Source: Halomonas stenophila
Lineage (GTDB): Bacteria; Pseudomonadota; Gammaproteobacteria; Pseudomonadales; Halomonadaceae
DNA: 64,000 bases
Direction of reading: 5' to 3'
Assembly: GCF_014192275.1 (NCBI RefSeq)
Contig: NZ_JACHXR010000002.1
Span: forward strand, 186,001-250,000
The position numbers were made by a program, and so were the translations under genes. The notes beneath the pieces are model-generated. The model saw only the letters and a list, made by a program, of their open reading frames with translations, was not told the origin of the DNA and made no database searches. Position 1 is the first letter of the stretch; every line of letters starts with the position of its first letter. Positions 44,056-52,754 of the stretch are shown one piece after another.

Positions 44056-45356
44056 GACAGGGCTCGCCCGACTTCTGCTGGCTTTCGCTTTACTGCTGGC
44101 TCGCGCGCGCTGTCTTGCGACAGCAGACGTTCCAGAGGCGAGCGCTCGGCCTCGAGCGCTTGCACGGCATTCGCCACGGCCAGGTCGATGCCGGGTCGGC
44201 AGTAGAAACCGCCATTGAGTTGAACGGTGTGCATGACCGTATCTCGGAAGCAGCGAAAGAGTTCGGCACTCGGTGGGGGGGGACGTTGCCAGAATTCGTC
44301 CAGACTGCCCTGGAAGGTCAGGCCGGCCATGTTGTAGATGGGGTCGCTCAGGGCCAGGGTTGGCAGGGTGTGCTCCAGGGAGACGATGCCGACGGTGCTG
44401 TTGACGGTGATGGTCCCCGCTGCGCGCTTGAGCAGCTTGTTCAGGTCGCCCGACTCCAGGTAGACGGTGCGCCCCTCCAGACCGTAGACGCGTTCGAGCC
44501 GGGCGATGATGCGGGCATAGTCGACCAGGCCCATGTCCAGCGGATGGTTCTTGATGCACAGCAGGGCGTCGCCGGGGGCCTGCTCGGCGAAGGAGCCCAT
44601 GACGTAGTCCAGCACCTCCTGCATGTCGGCGAACGGCGAGTGGTCGCGGATCTGGGCATCGCTGTTGAGCTGCAGCGGCAAGACGAAGTAGGGGTGCTTG
44701 CCTTCGGCCAGGGCTCGGATGCGTTGGGCGTCCCGTGGCTTCCAGAAGCGCAGCTGGGTGAAGCGCTTGAGGTAACCGGCATACTCCACCGGTGCGATGA
44801 CAGGTGCGTGATTGCGATAATGGGGATAAAGCAGGGGGTTGCCCAGCCCGGCCAGGTGGTAGAGCACGTCATGGATGGCGCGCTCGCGAAAGGGAGTGCG
44901 GAAGCGTACCGGCTTGGGCAGCGGCGGGATCCGCTGGGCGGCGGCCTGGAACCACGCGGGGTCGCGGGGCAGCAGCGAGTGGCCGTTGACGCCTTCCCGC
45001 TCGAGGGTGATCCAGAAGGGACGGAAATAGCCTTCTTCGAAGACATGGGTACGGATGCCCATGGTCGGTGCGTCTTCGATGGCGGCTCGGTGCACGGGTC
45101 GGCGATCGCCGAAGACGATCTGGTCGGTGATGGCATGACGCTGCCAGAGGTCGGCGAGGAAGGCCGGTAGGGCCTCCAGGCGCTGGCGGAAGTGGTAGGT
45201 GTGGCCGATACCGCGTCGCCAGTAGGCCAGATCCCCGGCATTGACGTGTACCTTGACGACACGGTGGCCGTCGGCGGCTAGCTGGCCGGCGAGCCGCTGG
45301 TGGAACGGGGAACAGGCACCCTGCAGGAAGAGAAACGAGCGTCGTGGCAACTTCAC
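44052..45356 (-). CDS. kpsS: Capsule lipid-anchor Kdo transferase KpsS
   Basis: Cytoplasmic enzyme that puts the first Kdo on phosphatidylglycerol, the lyso anchor of group 2 capsules. Visible family features: RRSFLFLQGACSPFHQRLAG at the start, VNAGDLAYWRRG, FEEGYFRPFWITLEREGVN, LYPHYRNHAP, FVLPLQLNSDAQIRDHSPF, IKNHPLD and VNSTVGIVSLEH. The length of 434 residues is normal. An ATG at 45380 lies inside kpsC; the GTG at 45356 is favoured because GGGGAG sits eight bases upstream and it starts one base after the kpsC stop. Followed by SDR with a four-base overlap. Confidence 0.9.
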   Translation of the reverse strand: MKLPRRSFLFLQGACSPFHQRLAGQLAADGHRVVKVHVNAGDLAYWRRGIGHTYHFRQRLEALPAFLADLWQRHAITDQIVFGDRRPVHRAAIEDAPTMGIRTHVFEEGYFRPFWITLEREGVNGHSLLPRDPAWFQAAAQRIPPLPKPVRFRTPFRERAIHDVLYHLAGLGNPLLYPHYRNHAPVIAPVEYAGYLKRFTQLRFWKPRDAQRIRALAEGKHPYFVLPLQLNSDAQIRDHSPFADMQEVLDYVMGSFAEQAPGDALLCIKNHPLDMGLVDYARIIARLERVYGLEGRTVYLESGDLNKLLKRAAGTITVNSTVGIVSLEHTLPTLALSDPIYNMAGLTFQGSLDEFWQRPPPPSAELFRCFRDTVMHTVQLNGGFYCRPGIDLAVANAVQALEAERSPLERLLSQDSAREPAVKRKPAEVGRALS

Positions 45357-45357
45357 G

Positions 45358-47373
45358 TCAATGTCTCCCCATGAACGCATTGCGGTACCAGCGGTAGAGG
45401 CGTGTCCGCCAGCCCAACTTCTGGCCTTCGGTCCGACGTTGCTCCAGCAAGGCAACGGTCGTCTCGACATTGCAGAACTGCCTTGTGCGAGGGTCCACGT
45501 AGATGGGGTAGAGGATCAGGGCCGCGGCGACCAGCGCATCCAGGGTGAGGCGCCGCCGGCGCCGTGGAGAGTGGCGATGGTCGCGGGTGAGGCCCCAGCC
45601 GGCATAGAAGGGCAGGCCGTAGGTGGTGACCTCACGCCCCCTGAGCAGGGCCTCGAAGCCGCTCAGCGAGCTGATGGTGTGGACCTCGTCGACCTGCTCC
45701 AGCAATTGGCTGATGTCGACCTCACCCACGTCGAGGTCATAGAGCGCCCGGTCGGCGGGGGCGAGATCGCCCAGGCGCGCCCCGGTGAGCACATCGGGAT
45801 GTGGCTTGTAGAGGATGCAGGCTTCGGGGTTGGCCTGGCGCACGGCGGCCAGCAGGGCGGCGTTGGTGCGAATCTCGCCGGCGCCACGGGCGATGGAGGC
45901 GTCGGTTTCCACCTGGCCGGGCACCAGCAGACGCCGCCGGCCGTCGGCAGGCGGCAGAGCCTGGGCGCCGGCGACGTTGTACTTGGAGAGCCGCAGCCGT
46001 ACCAGGCGCTCCCGTAAGGCGGCAGCACGAGTGAGCAACTCGGCATCGAACTCGCCATGCTCGAGCAGGTGTTCCAGGTCGCTGGGACGAGCGGGGTCGT
46101 AGTAGATGCCCCGCTGGTCGAGCACCAGCGAGAGAGGCCGGGCCAGGTCGACGCCCAGGCCCACCGAGCGGATGAAGCCGTCCTCCATGCGCCACAGCGG
46201 CACGCTGGCCCGTGCGCAGGCATCGTGCAGGCGGTCATCGACCCCGGTGGACCAGGACAGCAGGCGTTCACCGGGGCGCGCGTGCTCGAGGGCGGCGGGA
46301 CCGCGGCGATGACGGCAGCGGGCTTCGTCGCCGAGGAAGTCGCCCACGAAGCCGCGCTTCCAGCCGGAGAACCCACAGGCGACCCAGTCCCCGGCCAGGC
46401 GCTCGCGCTGGCGACGCTGGTCGGTGATCAGCGCAATGGTGGCCTCCAGAGTGCTGGGCTGGCCGGTGTAGGGATTGGCGTAGCGGCAGTAGCCCAGGTA
46501 GGCGGCGGCGAACAGCTGCGCCAGGGAGCGCGTCAGACCACGCCGGGGACAGCTCTGACGGTCGTCGGTGAGTCCCCAACCGGCGAAGAAGGGGAGCCCG
46601 TGGCAGACCACGCGCTTGCCCGCCAGCAGGGCCTCGAAGCCGAGCTGGCTGGTGACCACGTGAACCGTCTCGACGGCATCGAACAGGGCCCAGGGATTGA
46701 GGTCTTCGGCGATCAGCCGGCAGCGGGGATGGTCGGCATGCGCCAGCAGGTGCCCGGTCTTCTTGCCGGCGATGACGTCGGGATGCACCTTGACCAGGAT
46801 TTCGGCCTCGGGGTGCTCGCGCAAGGCACGCTCGAGCATCGCCGTGAAGGTCTCGGTCCCGGCGCCGCCATGGAGGATGGAGGCGTCGCCACGGGTCTGA
46901 TCGACCACCAGCACTCGCGGATGTTCGCTGTCGGGCAGGGCGAGGTCCGGCGCGTGGTTGTATTTCGACAGCCGATGGTGGGCGATCAGCGCCATGCATC
47001 GGCGCGAGCGAGCGAGCTCTTCCGTGCTGAAATCGGCCGTCCGAATCAGTTCCTCCAGGTCGGAGGGACGAGACGCGTCGTAATAGATGCCTTGGGTGTC
47101 CACCACCAGGCTATGCGGCTGGAAGCCCGCGACGCCCAGTCCCAGCGAGCGCAGGAATCCGTCTTCCAGGGCGATGTAGGGTAGCCCGCGGTGCTCGGCG
47201 AGCTGGCGAGCGCGCTGAGCGGTGGACTTGAGGCCCCAGCCGATGATGGCATCGATGGCGGATCGAGGCAGAGTATCCAGCGAAGCAATACGCGCGAATT
47301 CCGGCAGGAAGGCCGGAAGCGTCGTCAGGCGGCCGATGCCGCGTGATATGTAGCCTGCGATGTGCCCTGCCAT
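45358..47373 (-). CDS. kpsC: Capsule poly-Kdo linker transferase KpsC
   Basis: Two-domain Kdo transferase that extends the linker between phosphatidylglycerol and the capsule. The two halves repeat the same motifs: EDGFLRSLGLGV / EDGFIRSVGLGV, GIYYDASRPSDLE / GIYYDPARPSDLE, VKVHPDV / YKPHPDV, VTSQLGFEALLAGK / ISSLSGFEALLRGR, and LPFFAGWGLT / LPFYAGWGLT. The length of 671 residues matches KpsC. It is the first gene of the minus-strand operon, so its upstream 526 bases should hold the promoter. KpsC and KpsS show that this locus makes an ABC-exported group 2 type capsule, although kpsM, kpsT, kpsD and kpsE are not in the window. Confidence 0.95.
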   Translation of the reverse strand: MAGHIAGYISRGIGRLTTLPAFLPEFARIASLDTLPRSAIDAIIGWGLKSTAQRARQLAEHRGLPYIALEDGFLRSLGLGVAGFQPHSLVVDTQGIYYDASRPSDLEELIRTADFSTEELARSRRCMALIAHHRLSKYNHAPDLALPDSEHPRVLVVDQTRGDASILHGGAGTETFTAMLERALREHPEAEILVKVHPDVIAGKKTGHLLAHADHPRCRLIAEDLNPWALFDAVETVHVVTSQLGFEALLAGKRVVCHGLPFFAGWGLTDDRQSCPRRGLTRSLAQLFAAAYLGYCRYANPYTGQPSTLEATIALITDQRRQRERLAGDWVACGFSGWKRGFVGDFLGDEARCRHRRGPAALEHARPGERLLSWSTGVDDRLHDACARASVPLWRMEDGFIRSVGLGVDLARPLSLVLDQRGIYYDPARPSDLEHLLEHGEFDAELLTRAAALRERLVRLRLSKYNVAGAQALPPADGRRRLLVPGQVETDASIARGAGEIRTNAALLAAVRQANPEACILYKPHPDVLTGARLGDLAPADRALYDLDVGEVDISQLLEQVDEVHTISSLSGFEALLRGREVTTYGLPFYAGWGLTRDHRHSPRRRRRLTLDALVAAALILYPIYVDPRTRQFCNVETTVALLEQRRTEGQKLGWRTRLYRWYRNAFMGRH

Positions 47374-47899
47374 CGGCGTTCCCTGAGTGAAGACTCTCTG
47401 CCGTGTCTTGTGACGGCCATCGTACGAAAAAGGATTGCAAACTACGTGAAGTATTCGTTGTCTTCAATCCGCATTTGCCTGAGCTTATATTGCGCTTGTG
47501 GCCGATCGGCGACAGGGGAAAAGCGCCGCTCGGGGGACGCGGGGTGGGGGGGATTCGTGCAGGAAGGAGCGCAACGAAACGTTTCTTCGTCACGTCATGT
47601 GGAGTTGGCCCGATCCACAAGGTGGCTTACCGGGCTGCAAATCAGGTAGATCATGGTCATGAAGTTGGCCTCGTTACGATAGGCGCGTGCGCATGTCATG
47701 GCCGCCCGGAACTGCTCGTTCATGCCCTTCCAGACGCGCGTTGATCAGGCCGAAGAGCCAGCGCCTCAAGACATGCTCGGCGTGCCGGTGCGCCGTCTCT
47801 CCGGAAGCAGGGGGCAGCCGCCGCCTGATGAAGCCTCCCGGCCCTGTCTGCGGCTGACCTCCTACACTGAAAGGCACAGCGGCCATCGGGAGTTACGCC
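47374..47899 (-). promoter_or_regulatory. Noncoding region with probable capsule operon promoter
   Basis: No protein-coding pattern was recognised in these 526 bases on either strand. The 47400-47510 part is notably AT-rich. On the minus strand TTGAAG, 17 bases, then TAGTTT (about 47435-47464) is the best sigma70-like pair I can see, some 60-90 bases before kpsC; it is weak. The + strand side must also carry the promoter for the membrane gene at 47900. Confidence 0.35.
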
Positions 47900-48346
47900 A
47901 TGGGCAATCGCCTGGTAAGAGGGATGATGGCCGGGTTCGTGGCCACGCTGGTCATCTCGATGATCCTGATCCTGCGCCTGGCGGCGGGGATCATCCCCTG
48001 GTACGACCCGATCGAGGTCATGAACCTGGCCGCCCAGGACCTGCTCGGCACGCCGGACAGCCGGATGCTGGCCTGGGGCATCCATTTCGCGGTGGGCACC
48101 CTGATCTGGGGCGTGCTGTTCGCCTTGCTGGTGCCCTACCTGCCGGGGCGCACGCCCACGCGGCGGGGCCTGGAGTTCGGCGTGGCCAGCTGGCTGGTGG
48201 TGATGGTCACGGTCTTTCCCCTGGCGGGGTCCGGCCTGTTCGGCCTGGGCCTCGGGCTGGTGGCGCCGCTTTCCATGCTGCTCGCCCATGTGGTGTTCGG
48301 CGCGGTGATCGGCGCCGTCTACGGCTGGGCGAAAGGCGTGCTCTAG
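47900..48346 (+). CDS. Small membrane protein, DUF6789-like
   Basis: A 148-residue protein with four predicted membrane spans (GMMAGFVATLVISMILILRLA, MLAWGIHFAVGTLIWGVLFALLV, GVASWLVVMVTVFPLAG, LLAHVVFGAVIGAVYGWA). The pattern of a short conserved first helix, an aspartate-containing loop (WYDPIEVMNLAAQDLLG) and a final GA-rich helix resembles DUF6789 proteins. Function unknown. GGGAG precedes the ATG. It lies between the capsule operon and a GCS2-type ligase gene. Confidence 0.75.
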   Translation: MGNRLVRGMMAGFVATLVISMILILRLAAGIIPWYDPIEVMNLAAQDLLGTPDSRMLAWGIHFAVGTLIWGVLFALLVPYLPGRTPTRRGLEFGVASWLVVMVTVFPLAGSGLFGLGLGLVAPLSMLLAHVVFGAVIGAVYGWAKGVL

Positions 48347-48435
48347 GTATGCCCCCAGGCGCCTGTCGGACGTGACGCGGCGCGGGCATTCGGTTCATCG
48401 CGTTTCTGCGTGTCGCCCCGCGAGGAGGTCACAGC

Positions 48436-49800
48436 ATGGCGGAGATCACCGAGGCTCGTCAGCTCTGCGACGACCTGGCCGCGCACTGCAAGGCCGTCGA
48501 CCGGTGCCTGATCGGCATCGAGCACGAGGTCTTCCTGTTCACCCGGGCGGACCACCGGCCCCTGCGCTATGCGGGGCGGGATGGCATCCGGGCCGTGCTC
48601 GAGGCCTTCCAGCGCTTCGGCTGGCGGCCTAGCCGGGAGGGGGAGCGGCTCGTCGGCCTGACCCGCGGCGCGGCTGCCATCACCCTGGAACCGGCCGGAC
48701 AGCTGGAGCTGTCCGGGGCGCCCTGGGCGGACCTGCACGGCGTGCAGGCGGAAATGCTGGGCTTCCGTCGCGAACTGGCGGAGATCGCCGAGGCGATGGG
48801 GCTGGGGGTCATGGCCCTGGGCTTCGCGCCGGAGTGGACTCGTCGGGAAATGGACTGGGTGCCCAAGAGCCGCTACCGGATCATGCGCGCCTACATGCCC
48901 AGGGTGGGGGTGCACGGCAAGGACATGATGACCCGCAGCTGCGCCTTCCAACTGAACGTCGACTTCTGCAGCGAGGAGGACATGCGCGCCAAGTTCCGGG
49001 TGGCCATGGCGCTGCAGCCGCTGGTCATGGTGGCCCTGGCCAATTCGCCCTTCGCCGATGGCCGCGACAGCTCCCTGACCTCCTACCGCCATTACGTCTG
49101 GCTGCATACCGACTCGGCGCGCTGCGGCATCCTTCCGCTGGCGTTGTCGCCGACGCTGTCCTTCGCCGAGTTCGTGGACCGGGCACTGGCGGTGCCGATG
49201 TACTCGGTGGCGCGCCACGGCGAGCACCTCGACCTCGCCGGCCGCCGCTTCCCCGACATGATGCGCGGGGCCCTGGTGGAGCTGCCCGGCGAGCGGCCGA
49301 CGCTGCAGGACTGGAAGGCGCACCTCAACACCCTGATGCACGACGTGCGCCTGAAGGATCACCTCGAGTTGCGCGGCAACGACTCTTTGAGCCTGGAGTA
49401 CAGCCTGGCGCTGGCGGCCTTCTGGACCGGCATCCTCTACGACCGCCAGGCCCTGGCAGGCGCCCTGGCCCTGGTGGCGGACTGCGACGTCGCCCGCCTC
49501 AATCAGCTGCGCCACGAACTGCCGCGCTACGGCCTGGCGGAGAGCGAGCGGATCCCGGTCGCGGGCATCTATGCAGCCGACTCCTTCCCCCAGGCCCTGG
49601 AGCGCGCCCTGGCCCTGGCCGAGGCCGGCCTCCAGCGACGTCACCGCCTGGACGCCCAGGGGCAGGACGAGCGGCGTTACCTGCGTCCGCTCCAGGCGGT
49701 CGTCGCGCTGGGGCGGAGCCCCGCCGAGCACTGGCGGTCGCGCTACCATGGCCGGTGGCGGGGCGATCTCGGCCCCCTTTACGAACGCGCCAGCCTATGA
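48436..49800 (+). CDS. GCS2-type glutamate-cysteine ligase-like enzyme
   Basis: A 454-residue protein of the plant/alphaproteobacterial carboxylate-amine ligase family. Motifs: IGIEHEVFLFT (metal glutamates), ITLEPAGQLELSGAPWADLH, MTRSCAFQLNVDF and LELRGNDSLS. In this family these bind ATP, metal and glutamate, so gamma-glutamyl ligation (gamma-glutamylcysteine or a related compound) is the expected activity. GAGGAGG lies upstream of the ATG. It follows the membrane gene by 89 bases and the nuclease-like gene follows by 18 bases, suggesting a small operon. Confidence 0.85.
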   Translation: MAEITEARQLCDDLAAHCKAVDRCLIGIEHEVFLFTRADHRPLRYAGRDGIRAVLEAFQRFGWRPSREGERLVGLTRGAAAITLEPAGQLELSGAPWADLHGVQAEMLGFRRELAEIAEAMGLGVMALGFAPEWTRREMDWVPKSRYRIMRAYMPRVGVHGKDMMTRSCAFQLNVDFCSEEDMRAKFRVAMALQPLVMVALANSPFADGRDSSLTSYRHYVWLHTDSARCGILPLALSPTLSFAEFVDRALAVPMYSVARHGEHLDLAGRRFPDMMRGALVELPGERPTLQDWKAHLNTLMHDVRLKDHLELRGNDSLSLEYSLALAAFWTGILYDRQALAGALALVADCDVARLNQLRHELPRYGLAESERIPVAGIYAADSFPQALERALALAEAGLQRRHRLDAQGQDERRYLRPLQAVVALGRSPAEHWRSRYHGRWRGDLGPLYERASL

Positions 49801-49818
49801 ACCGTCGCGAGGTCTGCG

Positions 49819-50832
49819 ATGATCTATCCGCAATACCCGGCCTTCGTGGTCGAGGACATCGTGCGCCTTCGCCGGCGGCTGGCGCGCGCGGGGATTCCGC
49901 CGCGGTGCACCGACGACAACTTCATCGTCGGCACCTGGAACATCCGGGATTTCGGCGACCTGTTCGATGACTGGACCGAGAACCCGGACTCGCCCAAGCG
50001 AAACCTGCGGGGACTGGCCATCATCGCCGAGATCGTCCGCCATTTCGACGTGGTGGCCCTGCAGGAGGTCAAGCGGCAGACGACGGCGCTGCGAGTGCTC
50101 CAGGAGCGTTTCCTGGGACCGCACTGGAACCTGATGCTCACCGACGTCACCGCGGGGGACAAGGGTCGCCAGGAGCGCCAGGCCTACCTGTTCGACAGCC
50201 GGCGGATCTCGCCGTCGGGGCTGGCCGGCGAGATCGTGCTGCCGCCCACCGCCGACGGCGATCCCCAGGAACAGTTCGACCGCACGCCCTATCTGGTGGG
50301 CTTCCAGGCGGGCGGGGAGCACTTCGCGCTGCTCAGCGCGCATATCCGCTATGGCGAGGAGCCGGCCGAGCGACTTCCCGAGCTGCGCCGGCTGGCTCAC
50401 TTCGTGGCCCGGGAGATCCGCGACCGCGCGCGGGAGGACGGCGCCGAGGAGGCGAACCTGATCGTGCTCGGCGACTTCAACATCGACCGGCGCCAGGGGA
50501 ATCCCCTGTTCGATGCCTTCGTGGCGACCGGGTTGTGGGTGCCAGAGGCCCTGCGCACCCTGACCTCCACCTACGGCACCGAGCCCAAGCACTACGACCA
50601 GATCGCCTGGTTCCGTGACGACATGGCCCTGCGGCCCACCGGGCGGGCCGGCAAGGTGGATTTCGCCGGCGCCGTCTTCCAGGAGCTCAGCCTCTTCCAG
50701 ATGACCTATCGGGTCAGCGACCACTTTCCCCTGTGGGTCGAGTTCGCCATGGACCGCAGCGACGAGACGCTGGCCAGGACCCTGGGCGTGGATGCCAACG
50801 GGCCGGATCCCTTCGGCCATATTGCCGACTGA
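49819..50832 (+). CDS. Endonuclease/exonuclease/phosphatase family protein
   Basis: A 337-residue protein with the EEP set: GTWNIRDFG (Asn), VALQEVKR (metal Glu), LLSAHIRYG (His), VLGDFNIDR (Asp, Asn) and RVSDHFPLW (catalytic Asp-His). Such enzymes cleave DNA, phospholipids or other phosphodiesters; no signal peptide or membrane segment is visible, so a cytoplasmic nuclease or phosphatase is likely. The ATG at 49819 follows CGAGGT and is 18 bases after the ligase gene. Substrate cannot be told. Confidence 0.85.
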   Translation: MIYPQYPAFVVEDIVRLRRRLARAGIPPRCTDDNFIVGTWNIRDFGDLFDDWTENPDSPKRNLRGLAIIAEIVRHFDVVALQEVKRQTTALRVLQERFLGPHWNLMLTDVTAGDKGRQERQAYLFDSRRISPSGLAGEIVLPPTADGDPQEQFDRTPYLVGFQAGGEHFALLSAHIRYGEEPAERLPELRRLAHFVAREIRDRAREDGAEEANLIVLGDFNIDRRQGNPLFDAFVATGLWVPEALRTLTSTYGTEPKHYDQIAWFRDDMALRPTGRAGKVDFAGAVFQELSLFQMTYRVSDHFPLWVEFAMDRSDETLARTLGVDANGPDPFGHIAD

Positions 50833-50885
50833 GCCACCGCTGGGGCGACGCCGCGCCATCGGCGGGGCGCCAGGCCGCCCCCTTC

Positions 50886-51557
50886 CTATCCTCGGCCCGG
50901 CGGCAGCCACCGGGCCGCCACGGCGATCACCACCGCGGCGAGCGGCAGCCAGGCGCCCGGGGCCCCCAGCAGCTGCAGGGTGGCGGCACTGGTCAGGCAC
51001 CACAGGGCGGGAATCGCCAGCAGTGCCCAGCCGCGTCGCGCCGGCTGCAGCAGCACCGCCACGCCGAGGGTGGCGATGGCCAGCGGGTCGGGGGCGAGGC
51101 CGATCACCTCGGCGCCGGCCAGGCCGCGGCCGTGGAGCAGGGCGGTGAGCGGATGCACGAAGACGGCGTAGGCGACCAGCCCCAGGCCCGGCCACCGCGA
51201 TGGCTCCCGGCGTGAGGTCGACACGCGCGCGCCTCGCCCCAGACCCAGGACGAGCAGCAGCAGCGCCTGGAGAGCGAACAGCGGCACCAGGTAGCGGATG
51301 CCCCAGTTGACGGGGGCATACTGCTGCCACAGGAAGGCCCAGCCGACGAAGCCCCAGGCCGCCGCCAGCACGGCCATGGCCAGGCGCAGCCGTCCGGCAG
51401 CGGGGCGCCACAGCGCCAGCAACAGGCCCGCGCCGAGGGCCAGGGCGAGCCATTGGGCCGGCCACAGCGCCTGGTTGTGCAACACGAACAGCCGCTCGTA
51501 GACCCGCAGCGAGACCATCAAGAAGTCCCCGGGCCGGTAGGTCCACCATTCGCTCAT
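50886..51557 (-). CDS. DUF6064-like membrane protein
   Basis: A 223-residue hydrophobic protein with about six membrane spans and an N terminus typical of DUF6064 proteins (MSEWWTYRPGDFLMVSLRVYERLF). Conserved-looking WAFLWQQYAPVNWG and FVHPLTALLHGR lie between helices. Function is unknown in the family. Transcribed toward the EEP gene and located just downstream of the aldo/keto reductase on the same strand (12 bases). Confidence 0.8.
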   Translation of the reverse strand: MSEWWTYRPGDFLMVSLRVYERLFVLHNQALWPAQWLALALGAGLLLALWRPAAGRLRLAMAVLAAAWGFVGWAFLWQQYAPVNWGIRYLVPLFALQALLLLVLGLGRGARVSTSRREPSRWPGLGLVAYAVFVHPLTALLHGRGLAGAEVIGLAPDPLAIATLGVAVLLQPARRGWALLAIPALWCLTSAATLQLLGAPGAWLPLAAVVIAVAARWLPPGRG

Positions 51558-51569
51558 GGCGTCATCCCG

Positions 51570-52499
51570 TCATAGGGCCCGCACATGCTCGGCCATGCGC
51601 CGGCGTAGCGCGGCGTCGGGCAGCGGCTCGCGGGCCGCGGCCAGGTTCTCGCGCACGTGGTCGACCCGGGTGGTCGCGGGAATCGCGCAGCTCACCGCGG
51701 GGTGGGAGACGATGAACTTGAGGATCACCTGCGCCCAGCTCTCGGCGCCGATCTCGGCCGCCCAGCCGGGCAGCGGCTCGCCCGCCAGGCGGCGGATCAG
51801 GCGCTTCTGCTGGAAGGGGCGGTTGGCGATCACCCCCAGGCCGCGCTCGCGGGCCAGTGGCAGCAGGCGCGCCTCGGCCTCGCGGTCGACGATGTTGTAG
51901 GTGAGCTGCACGAAGTCGAGGTCGGCCTCGCGCATGATGCGCTCGAGGGTCCCGTGGCGGCGGCCGTGGGAGGTGGTGATGCCGATATGGCGCACCTCGC
52001 CGGCGGCCTTCATGGCCCGCAGGGTGTCCAGGTTGGCCTCCCAGGCCAGCAGGTTGTGCACCTGCAGCAGGTCGAAGCGCGGCAGGCCCCAGTCGCGCCG
52101 CGAGGCCGCCACCTGTTCGGGCCCCTCGGCGGGGTTCGAGGTCCAGACCTTGTCGGCGGCGTAGACCCGGTCGGCGGCGTCGAGGGTGGCCAGTCCGTGG
52201 CCGATGGTCGCCTGGGAGGAGCCGTACATCGGCGAGGAGTCGATCATCCGCCCGCCGCCGGCGAAGAAGGCGGCCATCACCGCCGTGCATTCCTCGAGCA
52301 GCAGCGGGTCGTCGCCGACGTTGAAGGTGATCCAGCTGCCGAGCCCCACCCGCGGCAGGGCCTCGCCGGTGGCGGGCACCTCGCGGGTCAGGATCTCGCT
52401 CGCGCGGGCGGGGAAGGGGGGCAGCGCCGCGCCGGCGGCGAGGGCCAGCAGGCCGCCGAGCAGCCGGCGACGCGACAGGCGGTGGAATTCCGGAGACAT
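51570..52499 (-). CDS. Exported aldo/keto reductase with Tat signal
   Basis: A 309-residue protein. The N terminus is a twin-arginine signal (HRLSRRRLLGGLLALAAGAALP ends in a PARA-like cleavage site), so the enzyme is predicted to be folded in the cytoplasm and exported to the periplasm. The aldo/keto reductase tetrad is visible: Asp and Tyr in MIDSSPMYGSS, Lys in YAADKVW, His in LLQVHNLLAW. VFACGIPATTRVDH-like pattern (here CAIPATTRVDH) is the usual cofactor end. The opening runs to 52664, but ATG 52499 has GGGAGG upstream and starts the signal peptide. Substrate unknown. Confidence 0.85.
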   Translation of the reverse strand: MSPEFHRLSRRRLLGGLLALAAGAALPPFPARASEILTREVPATGEALPRVGLGSWITFNVGDDPLLLEECTAVMAAFFAGGGRMIDSSPMYGSSQATIGHGLATLDAADRVYAADKVWTSNPAEGPEQVAASRRDWGLPRFDLLQVHNLLAWEANLDTLRAMKAAGEVRHIGITTSHGRRHGTLERIMREADLDFVQLTYNIVDREAEARLLPLARERGLGVIANRPFQQKRLIRRLAGEPLPGWAAEIGAESWAQVILKFIVSHPAVSCAIPATTRVDHVRENLAAAREPLPDAALRRRMAEHVRAL

Positions 52500-52754
52500 G
52501 GGCCCTCCCGGGTGGCTTGCTGTGGGCAGTGTAGACGCCCGGCGCGTTTCCTCGGTTCCCACCGGGTCAGACGATGCGCGGGTGTCGCGCGCGGTGCTGG
52601 CAAGGGGGCAAGCAGGGAGGGCTCCCGGTGGCCGATGCGCCGGCGAGACGGTGGAGGCGGGCATCAGGGGCTATGTTGTGGGATATCACCGCCGGGGTGG
52701 GGATCACCGCCGTGACCCCCGCCTGCGGCGCCATCCTCCTGTGGCGAGATCAGC

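Noticed and set aside
47362..47649. 95-codon + frame upstream of kpsC
   Set aside because: Low-quality composition, overlaps the kpsC start and AT-rich control region.
47698..48375. 225-codon + frame over the DUF6789-like gene
   Set aside because: Wrong frame; the 47900 frame has clear membrane helices and a ribosome binding site.
49795..51549. 584-codon minus frame across the EEP gene
   Set aside because: It overlaps both the EEP gene and the DUF6064-like gene in the wrong frame; no motif.
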